From Macrococcus armenti (GTDB lineage: Bacteria > Bacillota > Bacilli > Staphylococcales > Staphylococcaceae): a DNA stretch of 64,000 bases. The stretch lies in contig NZ_CP083608.1 of the NCBI RefSeq assembly GCF_020097135.1, positions 1,426,001 to 1,490,000 of the forward strand. The letters are read 5' to 3'. Both the position numbers and the translations under genes were made by a program. The number at the start of each line of letters is the position of its first letter. The stretch's first letter is position 1. The notes beneath the pieces are model-generated. The model did no database searches and was not told where the DNA came from. It worked only from the letters and a program-made list of their open reading frames with translations. Positions 1 to 8,737 of the stretch are shown in pieces.

Positions 1-180
1 GTTCGACACCTACGTCCTCAGTTACTCCTTCAAATGCACTCTAAGTGCCGAACTTCTCCATTGTTCGACACCTACGTACTCAGTTACTGTTTCAACCTCA
101 CCCTAAGTGGCGAACTTCAACTAAGTTCGGCACCTATGTCCTCAGTCACACCTTCTAACTCGTACTAAGTGACGAACTTC
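1..180. repeat. 62-bp tandem quasi-palindromic repeat, three copies
   Basis: Three units start at 1, 63 and 125, exactly 62 bp apart. Each begins GTTCGRCACCTAYG and ends CTAAGTGNCGAACTTC, with a shared middle CTCAGTYAC and a variable core. The two ends are inverted relative to each other: GTTCG pairs with CGAAC, CAC with GTG and TA with TA. Position 6 is mismatched in all three units (A/C, A/G, G/A) and position 10 is always C/A. A decayed fourth unit seems to begin near 187. The array may extend beyond the left edge of the window. I do not recognise the family. The identical start-to-start distance and variable cores argue against CRISPR and an insertion sequence. Confidence 0.85.
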
Positions 181-239
181 ACCATAATTCACCACTTAAA
201 CTATCAGCAATCTCCTTCTCTTAAATCAAATCCAACTTT

Positions 240-1304
240 CTATATCTCTTGTTTAATAATACGCTCAACCGTTGCATCATCCAGGCTTTCTACTACTTTC
301 TTTAATAACATTACTGCTCCGTTATAATCTTCACGATGCATCATCGATACATTGCTGTGAATGTAGCGTGTTGGTACAGAAATTGTAATCGCTGGTACGC
401 CATTGTTGCTTACGGCTACATGTCCTGCATCTGTATATCCACCTGTCAGATGATCATGCTGTACTTTAATTTCATTTTCCTGCGCAATTTGTTCAACATA
501 GCGTCTGAATGAAACATGTCCGATATTCCATGCATCTGATAACAAAATGACTGGTCCTTCTCCCATCTTCGCTTGTCCAGATTGTTCCATGCCTGGCGTA
601 TTTGAACAAATACATACATCAATTGCTATTGCTAAACTTGGTTTCAGTAAATTCGCAGCAGTAATCGCGCCTCGAGATAATGTCTCTTCTTGTGTCACTG
701 CTCCTGAATATAATGTGATGTTATGCTTAATGTCTTTCATCACTTCATATGCTGCAGCGCATCCAAATCGATTATCAAATGCTTTAGCCAGCAGATAATT
801 CAGGTTTGCCATTACTTCAAACTCAGAATACGGTGTTATCGCATCTCCTACACTTACACCTGCATTTAATGTTTCTTCTCTATTCGCTGTTCCGATATCT
901 ATAAACATCGCGTCCGGATTTACTTTATTTCGTTCATCAGCTGGTAGTACATGCGGTGGCTTACTACCAATTACGCCTCGTACTTCACCTTTACGTGTTA
1001 ATATCGTTACTTTCTGGCTTGTCATTACTGTACCAGACCAGCTGCCTAAATTCGTAAATTTAATAAATCCTTTTTCAGTTATCTCAGTTACCATAAATCC
1101 GATTTCATCAAGATGTCCAAGTAGCATTATCGAATGATTTGATGCCGCTTCTTTAACACCAAATATACTACCGGTATTATCCTGAATTGTTTTAATACCG
1201 TCATTCTCAAATAATCTTTTCATAAACTGCGTCATCGGCTGTTCAAATCCTGCCGGCGCGTTTACATCTGTCATTTCTTTTAATAATTGTAATTGCTGAT
1301 CCAT
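240..1304 (-). CDS. M42 family metallo-aminopeptidase (YsdC/FrvX-like)
   Basis: A 354-residue cytosolic metallopeptidase of the M42 family, which trims N-terminal residues from peptides and uses two metal ions. Visible metal and catalytic motifs are GHLDEIGFM near residue 63 (His ligand), AFDNRFG near 174 (bridging Asp), QEE near 206 (general base and ligand), the Asp in AIDVC near 228, and HS near 318. Length is normal for the family. The ATG is preceded by AAAGGGG at a good distance. It lies 17 bp downstream of the DUF819 membrane protein on the same strand, so the two may be co-transcribed. Members of this family are often misannotated as endoglucanases. Exact substrate specificity cannot be read from the sequence. 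Confidence 0.9.
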   Translation of the reverse strand: MDQQLQLLKEMTDVNAPAGFEQPMTQFMKRLFENDGIKTIQDNTGSIFGVKEAASNHSIMLLGHLDEIGFMVTEITEKGFIKFTNLGSWSGTVMTSQKVTILTRKGEVRGVIGSKPPHVLPADERNKVNPDAMFIDIGTANREETLNAGVSVGDAITPYSEFEVMANLNYLLAKAFDNRFGCAAAYEVMKDIKHNITLYSGAVTQEETLSRGAITAANLLKPSLAIAIDVCICSNTPGMEQSGQAKMGEGPVILLSDAWNIGHVSFRRYVEQIAQENEIKVQHDHLTGGYTDAGHVAVSNNGVPAITISVPTRYIHSNVSMMHREDYNGAVMLLKKVVESLDDATVERIIKQEI

Positions 1305-1321
1305 TATCTTATCCCCTTTAT

Positions 1322-2527
1322 TTATATAAACTTACTTAACATTATACCAATTATCGTACCAACATAATTCCCAATAATGTATCCTAGCGTCCCTACAACT
1401 AGTATCGGTCCTATTAACTTATGCCAACCTTTTGCAATAGCTAATGCAGCGGCAGTTGTTGGACCACCGATGTTTGCATTGCTCGCGAGTAATATCTCTT
1501 CTAAATCTGCACTGATCCATTTACCCACGACTAAACTGATAACTAAATTTATAACTGCAATTATAAATACGAAGAGTAATAGCAATGGTGCATTCTGGAT
1601 AATTAATGGGATTGATGCAGGGATACCTAATACAAAGAAAAATAAATATATTAAATATGTTCCAAATTCACTACTACCGTTCATTCGTTTAAAGAAGTTC
1701 GGAAATGTTAATATCAATAAAAACGTGAGTGTCGTTAAAATTAAATACTTATCCGTTACGAGCCCCGTTAACATATCATATGCTATATTACTATCGCGCT
1801 TCGGAAATAATGTCGCCAACCATTCTGATAGTTTAAATGAAACAGCTACAATAAAAAATGCTGCTCCGAAATTAAGTGCGATATCAAGTAACGATATTTC
1901 CTTTCTACCGAAATAATCTTTCTGCCCATCATTATGATTACTTTCAACAGCTTCGATATGCGGTGTTTTAAAACTTTTTCTGAAAAACTGAATAGTCGGT
2001 ATAAGCATTAGCATTAATATAAATAATGCTGTCATTAAATTATCTGCAACGACTGCAGCAGATACAACATCTTTTGGTGGATTAAATTTCAATGTCATCG
2101 CCGCAAAATTAACACCCCCACCGATATAACTAGCACTCATCATACCGCTCAGTTTATCAAGATGTGGGATATGATCTTTTAATAGAAAAAATGCAACTAT
2201 CGTTCCTGCTATCGTTCCTACTGAACTAATTAAAAATATTCCGAGTAATCGCCCGCTTTCTTTCCATATACCTTTAATATCTATTTGGAATAGCAGGAGT
2301 GGTAATGCGAGCGGAATAATATATGTCCATATTTGATCATAAACGACAGATTCTGTAGGTATAATTTTGAAATTGGAAAGCATTAGTGCAAATATTAATG
2401 CAATAATTGCACCAGATAATTTAGATGCCCACTTGTACTTTAATTCTAAAAAAATACTCAAACTACTGAAGATAACAATAATCGCCCATAATGTTAATAT
2501 ATCTTCTCCTGAAATTAACGCATGCAT
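1322..2527 (-). CDS. DUF819 family integral membrane protein
   Basis: A 401-residue hydrophobic protein with about ten membrane-spanning stretches, interrupted by a hydrophilic loop at roughly residues 185-215. It resembles the DUF819 (YjcL-like) family, membrane proteins of unknown substrate with a two-fold repeated transporter-like fold. Glycine-rich stretches SYIGGGVNFAA (about residue 133) and ANIGGPTTAAA (about 349) are equivalent positions in the two halves and may form a substrate path (inference). The ATG has AGGAGG upstream. It sits just before the M42 peptidase gene, which would fit uptake or export of a small peptide or amino acid, but nothing here proves a substrate. Confidence 0.8.
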   Translation of the reverse strand: MHALISGEDILTLWAIIVIFSSLSIFLELKYKWASKLSGAIIALIFALMLSNFKIIPTESVVYDQIWTYIIPLALPLLLFQIDIKGIWKESGRLLGIFLISSVGTIAGTIVAFFLLKDHIPHLDKLSGMMSASYIGGGVNFAAMTLKFNPPKDVVSAAVVADNLMTALFILMLMLIPTIQFFRKSFKTPHIEAVESNHNDGQKDYFGRKEISLLDIALNFGAAFFIVAVSFKLSEWLATLFPKRDSNIAYDMLTGLVTDKYLILTTLTFLLILTFPNFFKRMNGSSEFGTYLIYLFFFVLGIPASIPLIIQNAPLLLLFVFIIAVINLVISLVVGKWISADLEEILLASNANIGGPTTAAALAIAKGWHKLIGPILVVGTLGYIIGNYVGTIIGIMLSKFI

Positions 2528-2620
2528 AAAAATACCTCCTCACTCAAATTTCATTCTCATTTTAATTTATCAGAATTTTCTTTGAATTAGAAGGTATTTA
2601 TTTCGATTATTGAATGTTTA

Positions 2621-2779
2621 CTACAAACTTAAGTTTTTTCGGTTAAACAATACGAGATTAATAATAAATAAACAAATAATGAAAATTATGCATATTCCGT
2701 AACTGAGCGAAACGTTCGCATCTCCACTCGCAATTTTTGCGCTATCATATAAACTGAATATTGTACCGTACTTCATCCA
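2621..2779 (-). pseudogene. C-terminal remnant of an ABC transporter permease
   Basis: One minus-strand frame between about 2779 and the TAG at 2621-2623 encodes a stretch that looks like the end of an ABC-2 type permease: KYGTIFSLYDSAKIASGDA, then one hydrophobic segment ending in LVLFNRKNLSL. There is no start codon with a ribosome binding site and no room for the rest of a permease. The remnant runs directly into the broken 3' end of the ATPase gene in another frame. The simplest reading is a deletion that removed the end of the ATPase gene and most of the permease gene (inference). No functional product is expected. Confidence 0.7.
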
Positions 2780-3540
2780 TTTAATGTCACTCTTACAATT
2801 GTTCCATCAATTTTACGCTCTTTATATAAAGTATGAAACATTTGTGCATCTTCTTCTGTTTCAAACGTAATACTGTAATGCTGACGTGCATTTGTCTGAA
2901 CATTATTCATGTCATCGATATCTACAATATGTCCATCTTTTATAATACATATCGTATCACAAGTACGTGCCACTTCCGTAAAACTATGAGAACTCATTAA
3001 TATCGTAGTACCATTCGCTTTTTCCTCCTGAATAAGCTGCAGAAATATTTGCTGTACGAGGGGATCAAGCCCTTACGTTGGCTCATCCAGAATTAATATT
3101 TCAGGATGATGCATTAAGCTCTGAATAATTGCGACTTTCTGTTTCATCCCTTTACTCATCTTTCCGATTTTAATCGAATCATCAAGCTGTATACGACGTA
3201 TAAGCTCGTCCTTTCTACTATGGTCATGTATACCACGTGCTTTTAACATAAAGTTTAAATACGCTTTTCCGGTCATATCATTCATTAAACTAATTTCACC
3301 TGATATGTAGCCCACATTAGATTGTATTTGTGCGCGGTCTTTAAATGCATTCAAATGATTGATTGTAATCGTACCTATATCTGGCTTTATAAATCCCATT
3401 AACATGCGGATTGTCGTCGATTTCCCTGCTCCATTCGGACCAAGAAATCCAAATACTTCTCCTTTTTTAATTGTGAAATTAATATTAAATACACCTTTGT
3501 TGTGCTTGAATGCTTTCGTTACTTGATTTACTTGAATCAT
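2773..3540 (-). pseudogene. ABC transporter ATP-binding protein, in-frame stop and 3' truncation
   Basis: The reading frame starts at an ATG at 3540 behind GGGGTGG. It encodes an ABC ATPase: Walker A GPNGAGKST, signature-like MSKGMKQK and Walker B LILDEPT. Directly after DEPT, where the family usually has a Ser or Thr before GLDP, a TAA (3073-3075) interrupts the frame. The same frame continues without further damage through GLDPLVQQIF and MSSHSF (the switch His) to 2773. The end lacks the last part of the normal C-terminus and meets a permease remnant. The stop could come from one base change, TCA to TAA. A promoter and terminator frame the locus, so it may still be transcribed. Confidence 0.85.
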
Positions 3541-3562
3541 TTGACCACCCCATTTCACTTTC

Positions 3563-3591
3563 AATATACGCTTCGTTCATGTTGTGGTCAA
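3563..3591 (-). promoter_or_regulatory. Promoter of the broken ABC exporter
   Basis: On the minus strand, TTGACC is followed after 17 bp by TATATT, about 20 bp before the ATPase start codon. This is a close match to a housekeeping sigma-A promoter. Confidence 0.55.
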
Positions 3592-3595
3592 TATA

Positions 3596-3630
3596 AAAAA
3601 CGAAACATAAATGTTTTATGTTTCGTTTTA
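3596..3630 (-). terminator. Intrinsic terminator after the 451-aa gene
   Basis: AAAACGAAACATAAA and its reverse complement flank a 3-nt loop, with A and T tracts on either side. It lies between the end of the 451-aa gene (3639) and the ABC promoter and isolates the two units. Confidence 0.75.
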
Positions 3631-3638
3631 ATCAAATT

Positions 3639-4994
3639 TTATTTCTTCTTACGCTTTTTATATGACACTACACGTGACTTCTTCTGGTGTTTATATTCAG
3701 GCATTTCAATCACTTTATATCCACCAATACGCCATAACCTAACTTCTGTATACAAAGTTTTAAGTAGTTGCGTTAACCTTTCAGTCGGGACTATCGATAC
3801 CATTTGTCTTGCACCTAAATCGGCAACAAATTCAAATGCCGTTTCAAAACTGTCTGTCACACGAAAAGTTTCAACAATTTCATTGAACAGTGCTTCCACT
3901 TGTTGCGAATATATTTTTTCACCTTTCATATTACGTTTGAGTTCAACTTTTACTTCTTCCTTTGACTTCATATTTTCTACATATGAATTCTGAACGTATT
4001 TATAAATCTGCTGTGCATTTATTGGCATATAATATTCCATATTACTGAACATAACGTCAAGATCCATCTGCTGATGAGAATAAATTTCATGTTTTACCCA
4101 ATTTCCTTTTACATTTGGTACTAAGTTAGGAAAGTACGTTGAAATGTCCTGTTTAATTGTATCAACTGTTATTTCTTTTCGATAAACTTTTTTATATACT
4201 TTCTGTATGAAATCAAGACGTACAAAGCCATATAAATTCATCATCCCGCGGTAAAACTTAATCTTCTCAATTTCAGGATTCATTATGCCCGATGCTTTTA
4301 ACTTTTTGAAGTGTTCCAGCACATCTTTCGGTATGAACAGTATTTCATTGAATTCATGACTAAAAGCAAATATTTCTCGTGTTGCACCTTTCATATATGT
4401 AAAGTTATCATAGTTAAACTGCAGTGCATTTTCAATATTTAACTGTAATTCAAAGTCCATAAACTTTTGCATCTTCTGAATCATCGTAAAATCTTTGAAG
4501 AAAGCGTCGTTTATTACATTTATATTGGATAACTTATCTCCTTGATCTTCAAGTTGATAAAAACGAATGATACCGATAATATCTTCATCACGCAACGTCT
4601 GTAAATGTGATACCAACTTTTGATTCGACCAAGTTTCAATCATTTCATTAATCTTTGTTTCAATCTCAAGTTGTGTTTCATATTGATTCAGATTCTGTTT
4701 TAACATATCACTTTCATATGCAATTTCATCTTCTGTCGGCGCTTTTATTAATTCATATGCCCCTTTTAAATGTATTGTGTTATAAAGATTTATTAATTCA
4801 GTTTCAACCTCAAAAATTTTGCCGTTACTTGCCTCAACGAGACCCGCTTCGACTAAATTTGGTAATATATATTCTGTTTGAATACTATCTTTATTAATGG
4901 TATTTCCATTTGCAGCAAGTAGTGATAAATATAAATGTTCTGTTTCATTCAATAATGGAATGACTTTCTGCACTCTTTCTGTAGTAATCTTCAT
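3639..4994 (-). CDS. Unrecognised 451-residue protein
   Basis: I do not recognise this protein. It is 451 residues long, soluble, with no signal peptide or membrane segment. The first 70 residues (LNETEHLYLSLLAANG, then NLVEAGLVEASNGKIF) have the look of a winged-helix fold, suggesting a regulator or nucleic-acid binder, but that is only an impression. The middle is rich in charged helices. The C-terminus ends in a basic tail with KKRKKK. The ATG has GGAGAA nine bases upstream. It begins 35 bp after the end of the nitrite reductase operon, behind that operon's terminator, and has its own terminator, so it is probably a separate unit. Base composition is like the neighbouring genes. Confidence 0.75.
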   Translation of the reverse strand: MKITTERVQKVIPLLNETEHLYLSLLAANGNTINKDSIQTEYILPNLVEAGLVEASNGKIFEVETELINLYNTIHLKGAYELIKAPTEDEIAYESDMLKQNLNQYETQLEIETKINEMIETWSNQKLVSHLQTLRDEDIIGIIRFYQLEDQGDKLSNINVINDAFFKDFTMIQKMQKFMDFELQLNIENALQFNYDNFTYMKGATREIFAFSHEFNEILFIPKDVLEHFKKLKASGIMNPEIEKIKFYRGMMNLYGFVRLDFIQKVYKKVYRKEITVDTIKQDISTYFPNLVPNVKGNWVKHEIYSHQQMDLDVMFSNMEYYMPINAQQIYKYVQNSYVENMKSKEEVKVELKRNMKGEKIYSQQVEALFNEIVETFRVTDSFETAFEFVADLGARQMVSIVPTERLTQLLKTLYTEVRLWRIGGYKVIEMPEYKHQKKSRVVSYKKRKKK

Positions 4995-5011
4995 ATGCTT
5001 CTCCTATGTAT

Positions 5012-5038
5012 AAAAAGACTGAAAAAATTCAGTCTTTT
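5012..5038 (-). terminator. Terminator of the nitrite reductase/siroheme operon
   Basis: AAAAGACTGAA and TTCAGTCTTTTT form a stem on the minus strand that overlaps the stop codon of cobA and ends in a T-run. Confidence 0.75.
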
Positions 5039-6030
5039 ATTGTAATGATATTACGATCAAATTTTATATTGTAAGTTGCTTCAAATGATTGTAATGCTTC
5101 TTGACTTGATGCATGCACGTGCGTAAACATTCTATCTCTTAATATATCTTCATGCACGTCTCTAAATTTATTCTGAACTTGTGAATCATTGATTTCATCT
5201 ATCGCATAATAAAATCCGCCACGTTCATACTGTTCTATTAAGTCGTGTGTATCAATTTTCTCTTCACTGATGTACAGATGAGATTGTTGAAATTCAGGAA
5301 GTGTTTCAAACCATGATGCACCTTTTCTGCAGTTTACAACATCTCCGATAATAATCATTGCAGGATGCGTCACTTGTGCTTTTTGTACACGTGAAATAAT
5401 ATTCGTTAAATCTCCGGTTACTGTCTTCTGGAAACCATAACTTGCATGTCCGATGACAGCAATCTTTATATGTGCGTCATTTCTTGATAATACTTCAACA
5501 ATTTCAGGTAAAGCTTTCATCCCCATATAAAGTGCAAGCGTTCCACCTTTCGCAAGTGCTTCAAAGTCAATTTCTCTTACACTGTCTTTTTGTAGATGTC
5601 CTGTTGAAAATGTTACATGCGGTGAATACGCGCGATCTGTTAATGGGAACCCTGCATAGAGTGCAGCCGCTGAAGCACTCGTAATACCAGGGATAATTTC
5701 GTACGGGATATTCGTAATACTTTCAACTTCTTCGGTCAGACGGCCAAATATTCCCGGGTCGCCTCCTTTTAAACGGACTACTGTCTCATATTGCTCTGCA
5801 CATTCGTTTATAATCGCATTAATTTCATCTTGTTTCTTATACTTTACATCAGGATTTTTTCCTACATATATAAGTTTACATTCAGGTTTACTCAACTTCA
5901 GTAAAACTGGATTAACGAGCCGGTCATATATAATAACATCTGCCTGTTCAATTTTACGCATCGCCTTATAAGTAACAAGACCAGGGTCACCTGGTCCTGC
6001 ACCGATAAAGTAAACTTTACCTAAATCCAT
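5029..6030 (-). CDS. cobA: Uroporphyrinogen-III C-methyltransferase with C-terminal extension
   Basis: S-adenosylmethionine-dependent methylase that converts uroporphyrinogen III to precorrin-2, the first dedicated step towards siroheme, the cofactor of NirB. Family motifs are GAGPGDPGLVT near residue 10, YDRLV near 35, VRLKGGDPGIFGR near 87, GITSASAA near 119, and MGM near 169. The catalytic domain needs about 245 residues. The remaining 85 or so (from about QQSHLYISEEK) form an extension I cannot assign. They are too short for a complete uroporphyrinogen synthase. The start overlaps the end of nirD by 10 bp, showing translational coupling. It is the last gene of the five-gene operon that starts at 9877. 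Confidence 0.92.
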   Translation of the reverse strand: MDLGKVYFIGAGPGDPGLVTYKAMRKIEQADVIIYDRLVNPVLLKLSKPECKLIYVGKNPDVKYKKQDEINAIINECAEQYETVVRLKGGDPGIFGRLTEEVESITNIPYEIIPGITSASAAALYAGFPLTDRAYSPHVTFSTGHLQKDSVREIDFEALAKGGTLALYMGMKALPEIVEVLSRNDAHIKIAVIGHASYGFQKTVTGDLTNIISRVQKAQVTHPAMIIIGDVVNCRKGASWFETLPEFQQSHLYISEEKIDTHDLIEQYERGGFYYAIDEINDSQVQNKFRDVHEDILRDRMFTHVHASSQEALQSFEATYNIKFDRNIITIKD

Positions 6031-6332
6031 ATATAAAGTACACCATCTTCAACTTCTGTTTTATATGTTTTAACACAGCCATCCGCTTCATCTGGTGCCT
6101 GAACCTGGCCATCATTTAAATCAATTTTTCTGTCATGTAACGGACAGAATACATAATGTTCACTTACTGTCCCTTCAGATAAAGGTCCATTTTTATGTGG
6201 ACAACGGTTACTGATTGCTTTAATATCACCAGATTCTAATAAGAAAATAACGATTTCTTCGTCTTCAACAAATACTTTCTTACCGATTTGAGGTTCTAGT
6301 TCAGATACATTGAATAATTTGATTTTTTCCAT
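6021..6332 (-). CDS. nirD: Nitrite reductase small subunit NirD
   Basis: A 103-residue Rieske-like protein that partners NirB in the cytosolic NADH-dependent reduction of nitrite to ammonium. The cluster ligands are visible as CPHKNGPL (residues about 43-50) and CPLHDRKIDL (about 63-72), the Cys-X-His and Cys-X2-His pairs of a Rieske fold. Many NirD proteins lack these ligands, whereas this one keeps them. The gene starts two bases after the nirB stop and overlaps cobA, so it is part of the same transcript. Confidence 0.93.
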   Translation of the reverse strand: MEKIKLFNVSELEPQIGKKVFVEDEEIVIFLLESGDIKAISNRCPHKNGPLSEGTVSEHYVFCPLHDRKIDLNDGQVQAPDEADGCVKTYKTEVEDGVLYIWI

Positions 6333-6334
6333 GA

Positions 6335-8737
6335 CTATACGCGCTCCACTTCATACATTTTTCGTTTCTCTTCGTCTGATGCAATTGCCTTCCATGGCTC
6401 TTCCTGACGTGCTTTATTGGCATCCATTAAACGTTCAAATAATTCCTTTTGTTTCGCTTCATCAAGCAATACATCTTTTACCTGGTCGAATCCTAGACGT
6501 TCCATCCATGGTGCAGTACGTTCAGCATAAATACCTGTTTCACGGTAGTATTGCATCATCGCACCACATAATTGAATCACATCGTCTTCAGTTGCTACAG
6601 TTGTAAGTAATGTTGCAGCTTTAACTTCCGTACCACCGTTACCACCAACAAAGATCTGGAAGCCATTCTCAACACCGATGACACCGAAATCTTTGACACC
6701 AGATTCTACACAGCTACGTGGACAACCTGATACCCCGATTTTAAATTTATGAGGTGTATCGATATATTCAAATGTTGATTCAAGTCGAATTGCAAGTTGT
6801 GTCGTTAACTGCGTACCAAATCGACAGAATTCTTTACCGACACATGATTTAACAGAACGTAGTTTTTTTCCGTAAGCAGATGCTGAACGCATGCCTAAAT
6901 CTTCCCACACTTGAGGTAATTCTTCTTTTTTAATACCATATAAACCGATACGCTGTGCCCCAGTGATTTTCACTAACGGTACATCATATTTCTTTGCAAC
7001 TTCACCTAACTTAATTAACTGATCAGGATTTGTAACCCCACCTTGCATCTGTGGAATAACAGAGAAAGTACCATCATTTTGAATGTTTGCATGGAAACGT
7101 TCATTTGCATAACGTGAATCTTTTTCATCTTCATGCTCATGTGGCCAGCACATATTTAAGTAGTAGTTGACTGCCGGACGACATTTCGGACATCCACCTA
7201 AGTTTTTAAATCCTAATACGTGACGTACTTCTTTAGACGTTTTTAATCCTTTAGCACGAATTTGCGTTACAATCTGGTCACGTGAAAGGTCGGTACAGCC
7301 ACAAATTCCAGTCGGTCCGCCCGCTTCAAATTTATCACCTAATGTATGAACGAGTAAATCTGCGATTTGTCCTTTACATTTACCACATGAACCGCCGGCT
7401 TTCGTATGCGCTGTAACTTCAGCTACAGTCGTTAATCCTTTTTCGTGTACTGCTTTAACAATTTGTCCTTTTGAGATTCCGTTACATCCACAAATCGTTT
7501 CATCATCACTCATCGTTTCAACACTTATTGCATCAACTTCCCCTGCTTTGTGTAATAACGATACTAATGTGAATTCTTCTATATCATCGTTTTTCTTCAT
7601 CATATTGTAGAAACGGTTGCCTTCTTCAGTATCTCCATACAATACAGCACCTACAACTTTACTGTTTTCTACGAATACTTTTTTGTATACATTGTCAACA
7701 CCGTTAAAAACTTCTATACCACGGATGTTTTCACCTTCGTATATTTTACCTGCTGAGAATAAATCACAACCAGAAACTTTAAGTGATGTAAATGTAGTAG
7801 AACCATGATAACCATCTGTTTCTCGACCTGTAATATGGTCAGCTAACACTTTACCTTGTTCATAAAGTGGCGCAACGAGCCCATAAACTTTAGAGTTATG
7901 TTCACAACACTCACCTACTGCATATACATCAGGGTCACTCGTCATCATATAGTCATCAACAACAATGCCTCGCCCGATTTCCAGTCCTGCTGCACGCGCC
8001 TGCTTAGTTACTGGACGAATACCTACAGCCATAACAACTAAATCAGTTTCAATAACAGTACCATCGCTTAAACGAATCGCTTCAACTCGGTCTTTACCTA
8101 ATATTTCCTGAGTATTCCCCTGAAGTTTAAACTTCATGCCTTGTTTTTCTAAATCAGCTTTTAACATTTCGCCTGCTTTACGGTCTAACTGCATGTCCAT
8201 TAACCACTCACCTAAATGAACGACTGTAACTTCCATACCTTGATCGATTAAACCACGTGCACATTCTAAACCGAGTAATCCACCACCGATAACGACAGCT
8301 TTTCTATGTGTTTTCGCCTGTTCAATAATATATTCCGTATCTTTAATTGTGCGCCATCCGATAACACCATCAAGCTTCACACCATCAATCGGTAGCATAA
8401 ATGCTGTAGATCCAGTTGCGATTATTAATTTATCATAATCAACCTTAATCCCTTTTTTCGTTTCAACAAACTTCTCTTCTTTATTAATAATTTCAACTTT
8501 ATCATCATTAATTAATGTGATACCTTGTTCTTTATACCAATCATAATCATTTAAAATTGTTTCTTCTACAGTCATCTTTTTCTGTAAAATATTAGAAAGC
8601 ATAATACGGTTATAGTTCGGATATGGTTCCTCACCTATAACTGTAATATCAAACATATCGGGTTCACGTTCAATAATTTCTTCTATCGTACGAATTCCTG
8701 CCATACCATTTCCGACCATAACTAATTTCTGTTTCAT
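6335..8737 (-). CDS. nirB: NADH-dependent assimilatory-type nitrite reductase large subunit
   Basis: An 800-residue siroheme enzyme that reduces nitrite to ammonium in the cytosol. In order it shows an FAD/NADH oxidoreductase domain (VGNGMAGIRT at the N-terminus, VVIGGGLLGLE near 150), two BFD-type [2Fe-2S] domains (ICGCNGISKGQ with SCGKCKG near 415-460, and ICGCTDLSRDQ with GCPKCRP near 480-520), and the siroheme/[4Fe-4S] reductase domain with CVGKEFCRFG near 640 and GCPRSC near 680. Length is normal. The ATG overlaps the sirC stop as ATGA and has AAGGAG in front. In staphylococci this enzyme detoxifies nitrite made by nitrate respiration. No nar genes are present in this window. Confidence 0.96.
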   Translation of the reverse strand: MKQKLVMVGNGMAGIRTIEEIIEREPDMFDITVIGEEPYPNYNRIMLSNILQKKMTVEETILNDYDWYKEQGITLINDDKVEIINKEEKFVETKKGIKVDYDKLIIATGSTAFMLPIDGVKLDGVIGWRTIKDTEYIIEQAKTHRKAVVIGGGLLGLECARGLIDQGMEVTVVHLGEWLMDMQLDRKAGEMLKADLEKQGMKFKLQGNTQEILGKDRVEAIRLSDGTVIETDLVVMAVGIRPVTKQARAAGLEIGRGIVVDDYMMTSDPDVYAVGECCEHNSKVYGLVAPLYEQGKVLADHITGRETDGYHGSTTFTSLKVSGCDLFSAGKIYEGENIRGIEVFNGVDNVYKKVFVENSKVVGAVLYGDTEEGNRFYNMMKKNDDIEEFTLVSLLHKAGEVDAISVETMSDDETICGCNGISKGQIVKAVHEKGLTTVAEVTAHTKAGGSCGKCKGQIADLLVHTLGDKFEAGGPTGICGCTDLSRDQIVTQIRAKGLKTSKEVRHVLGFKNLGGCPKCRPAVNYYLNMCWPHEHEDEKDSRYANERFHANIQNDGTFSVIPQMQGGVTNPDQLIKLGEVAKKYDVPLVKITGAQRIGLYGIKKEELPQVWEDLGMRSASAYGKKLRSVKSCVGKEFCRFGTQLTTQLAIRLESTFEYIDTPHKFKIGVSGCPRSCVESGVKDFGVIGVENGFQIFVGGNGGTEVKAATLLTTVATEDDVIQLCGAMMQYYRETGIYAERTAPWMERLGFDQVKDVLLDEAKQKELFERLMDANKARQEEPWKAIASDEEKRKMYEVERV

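Noticed and set aside
1-200. CRISPR array
   Set aside because: Unit ends are inverted rather than direct short repeats with unique spacers, the middle parts are similar between units, and there are no cas genes.
547-798. Plus-strand reading frame of 83 codons
   Set aside because: It is the mirror of the M42 peptidase gene, with no ribosome site and no protein-like motifs. The same holds for the other antisense frames in the window.
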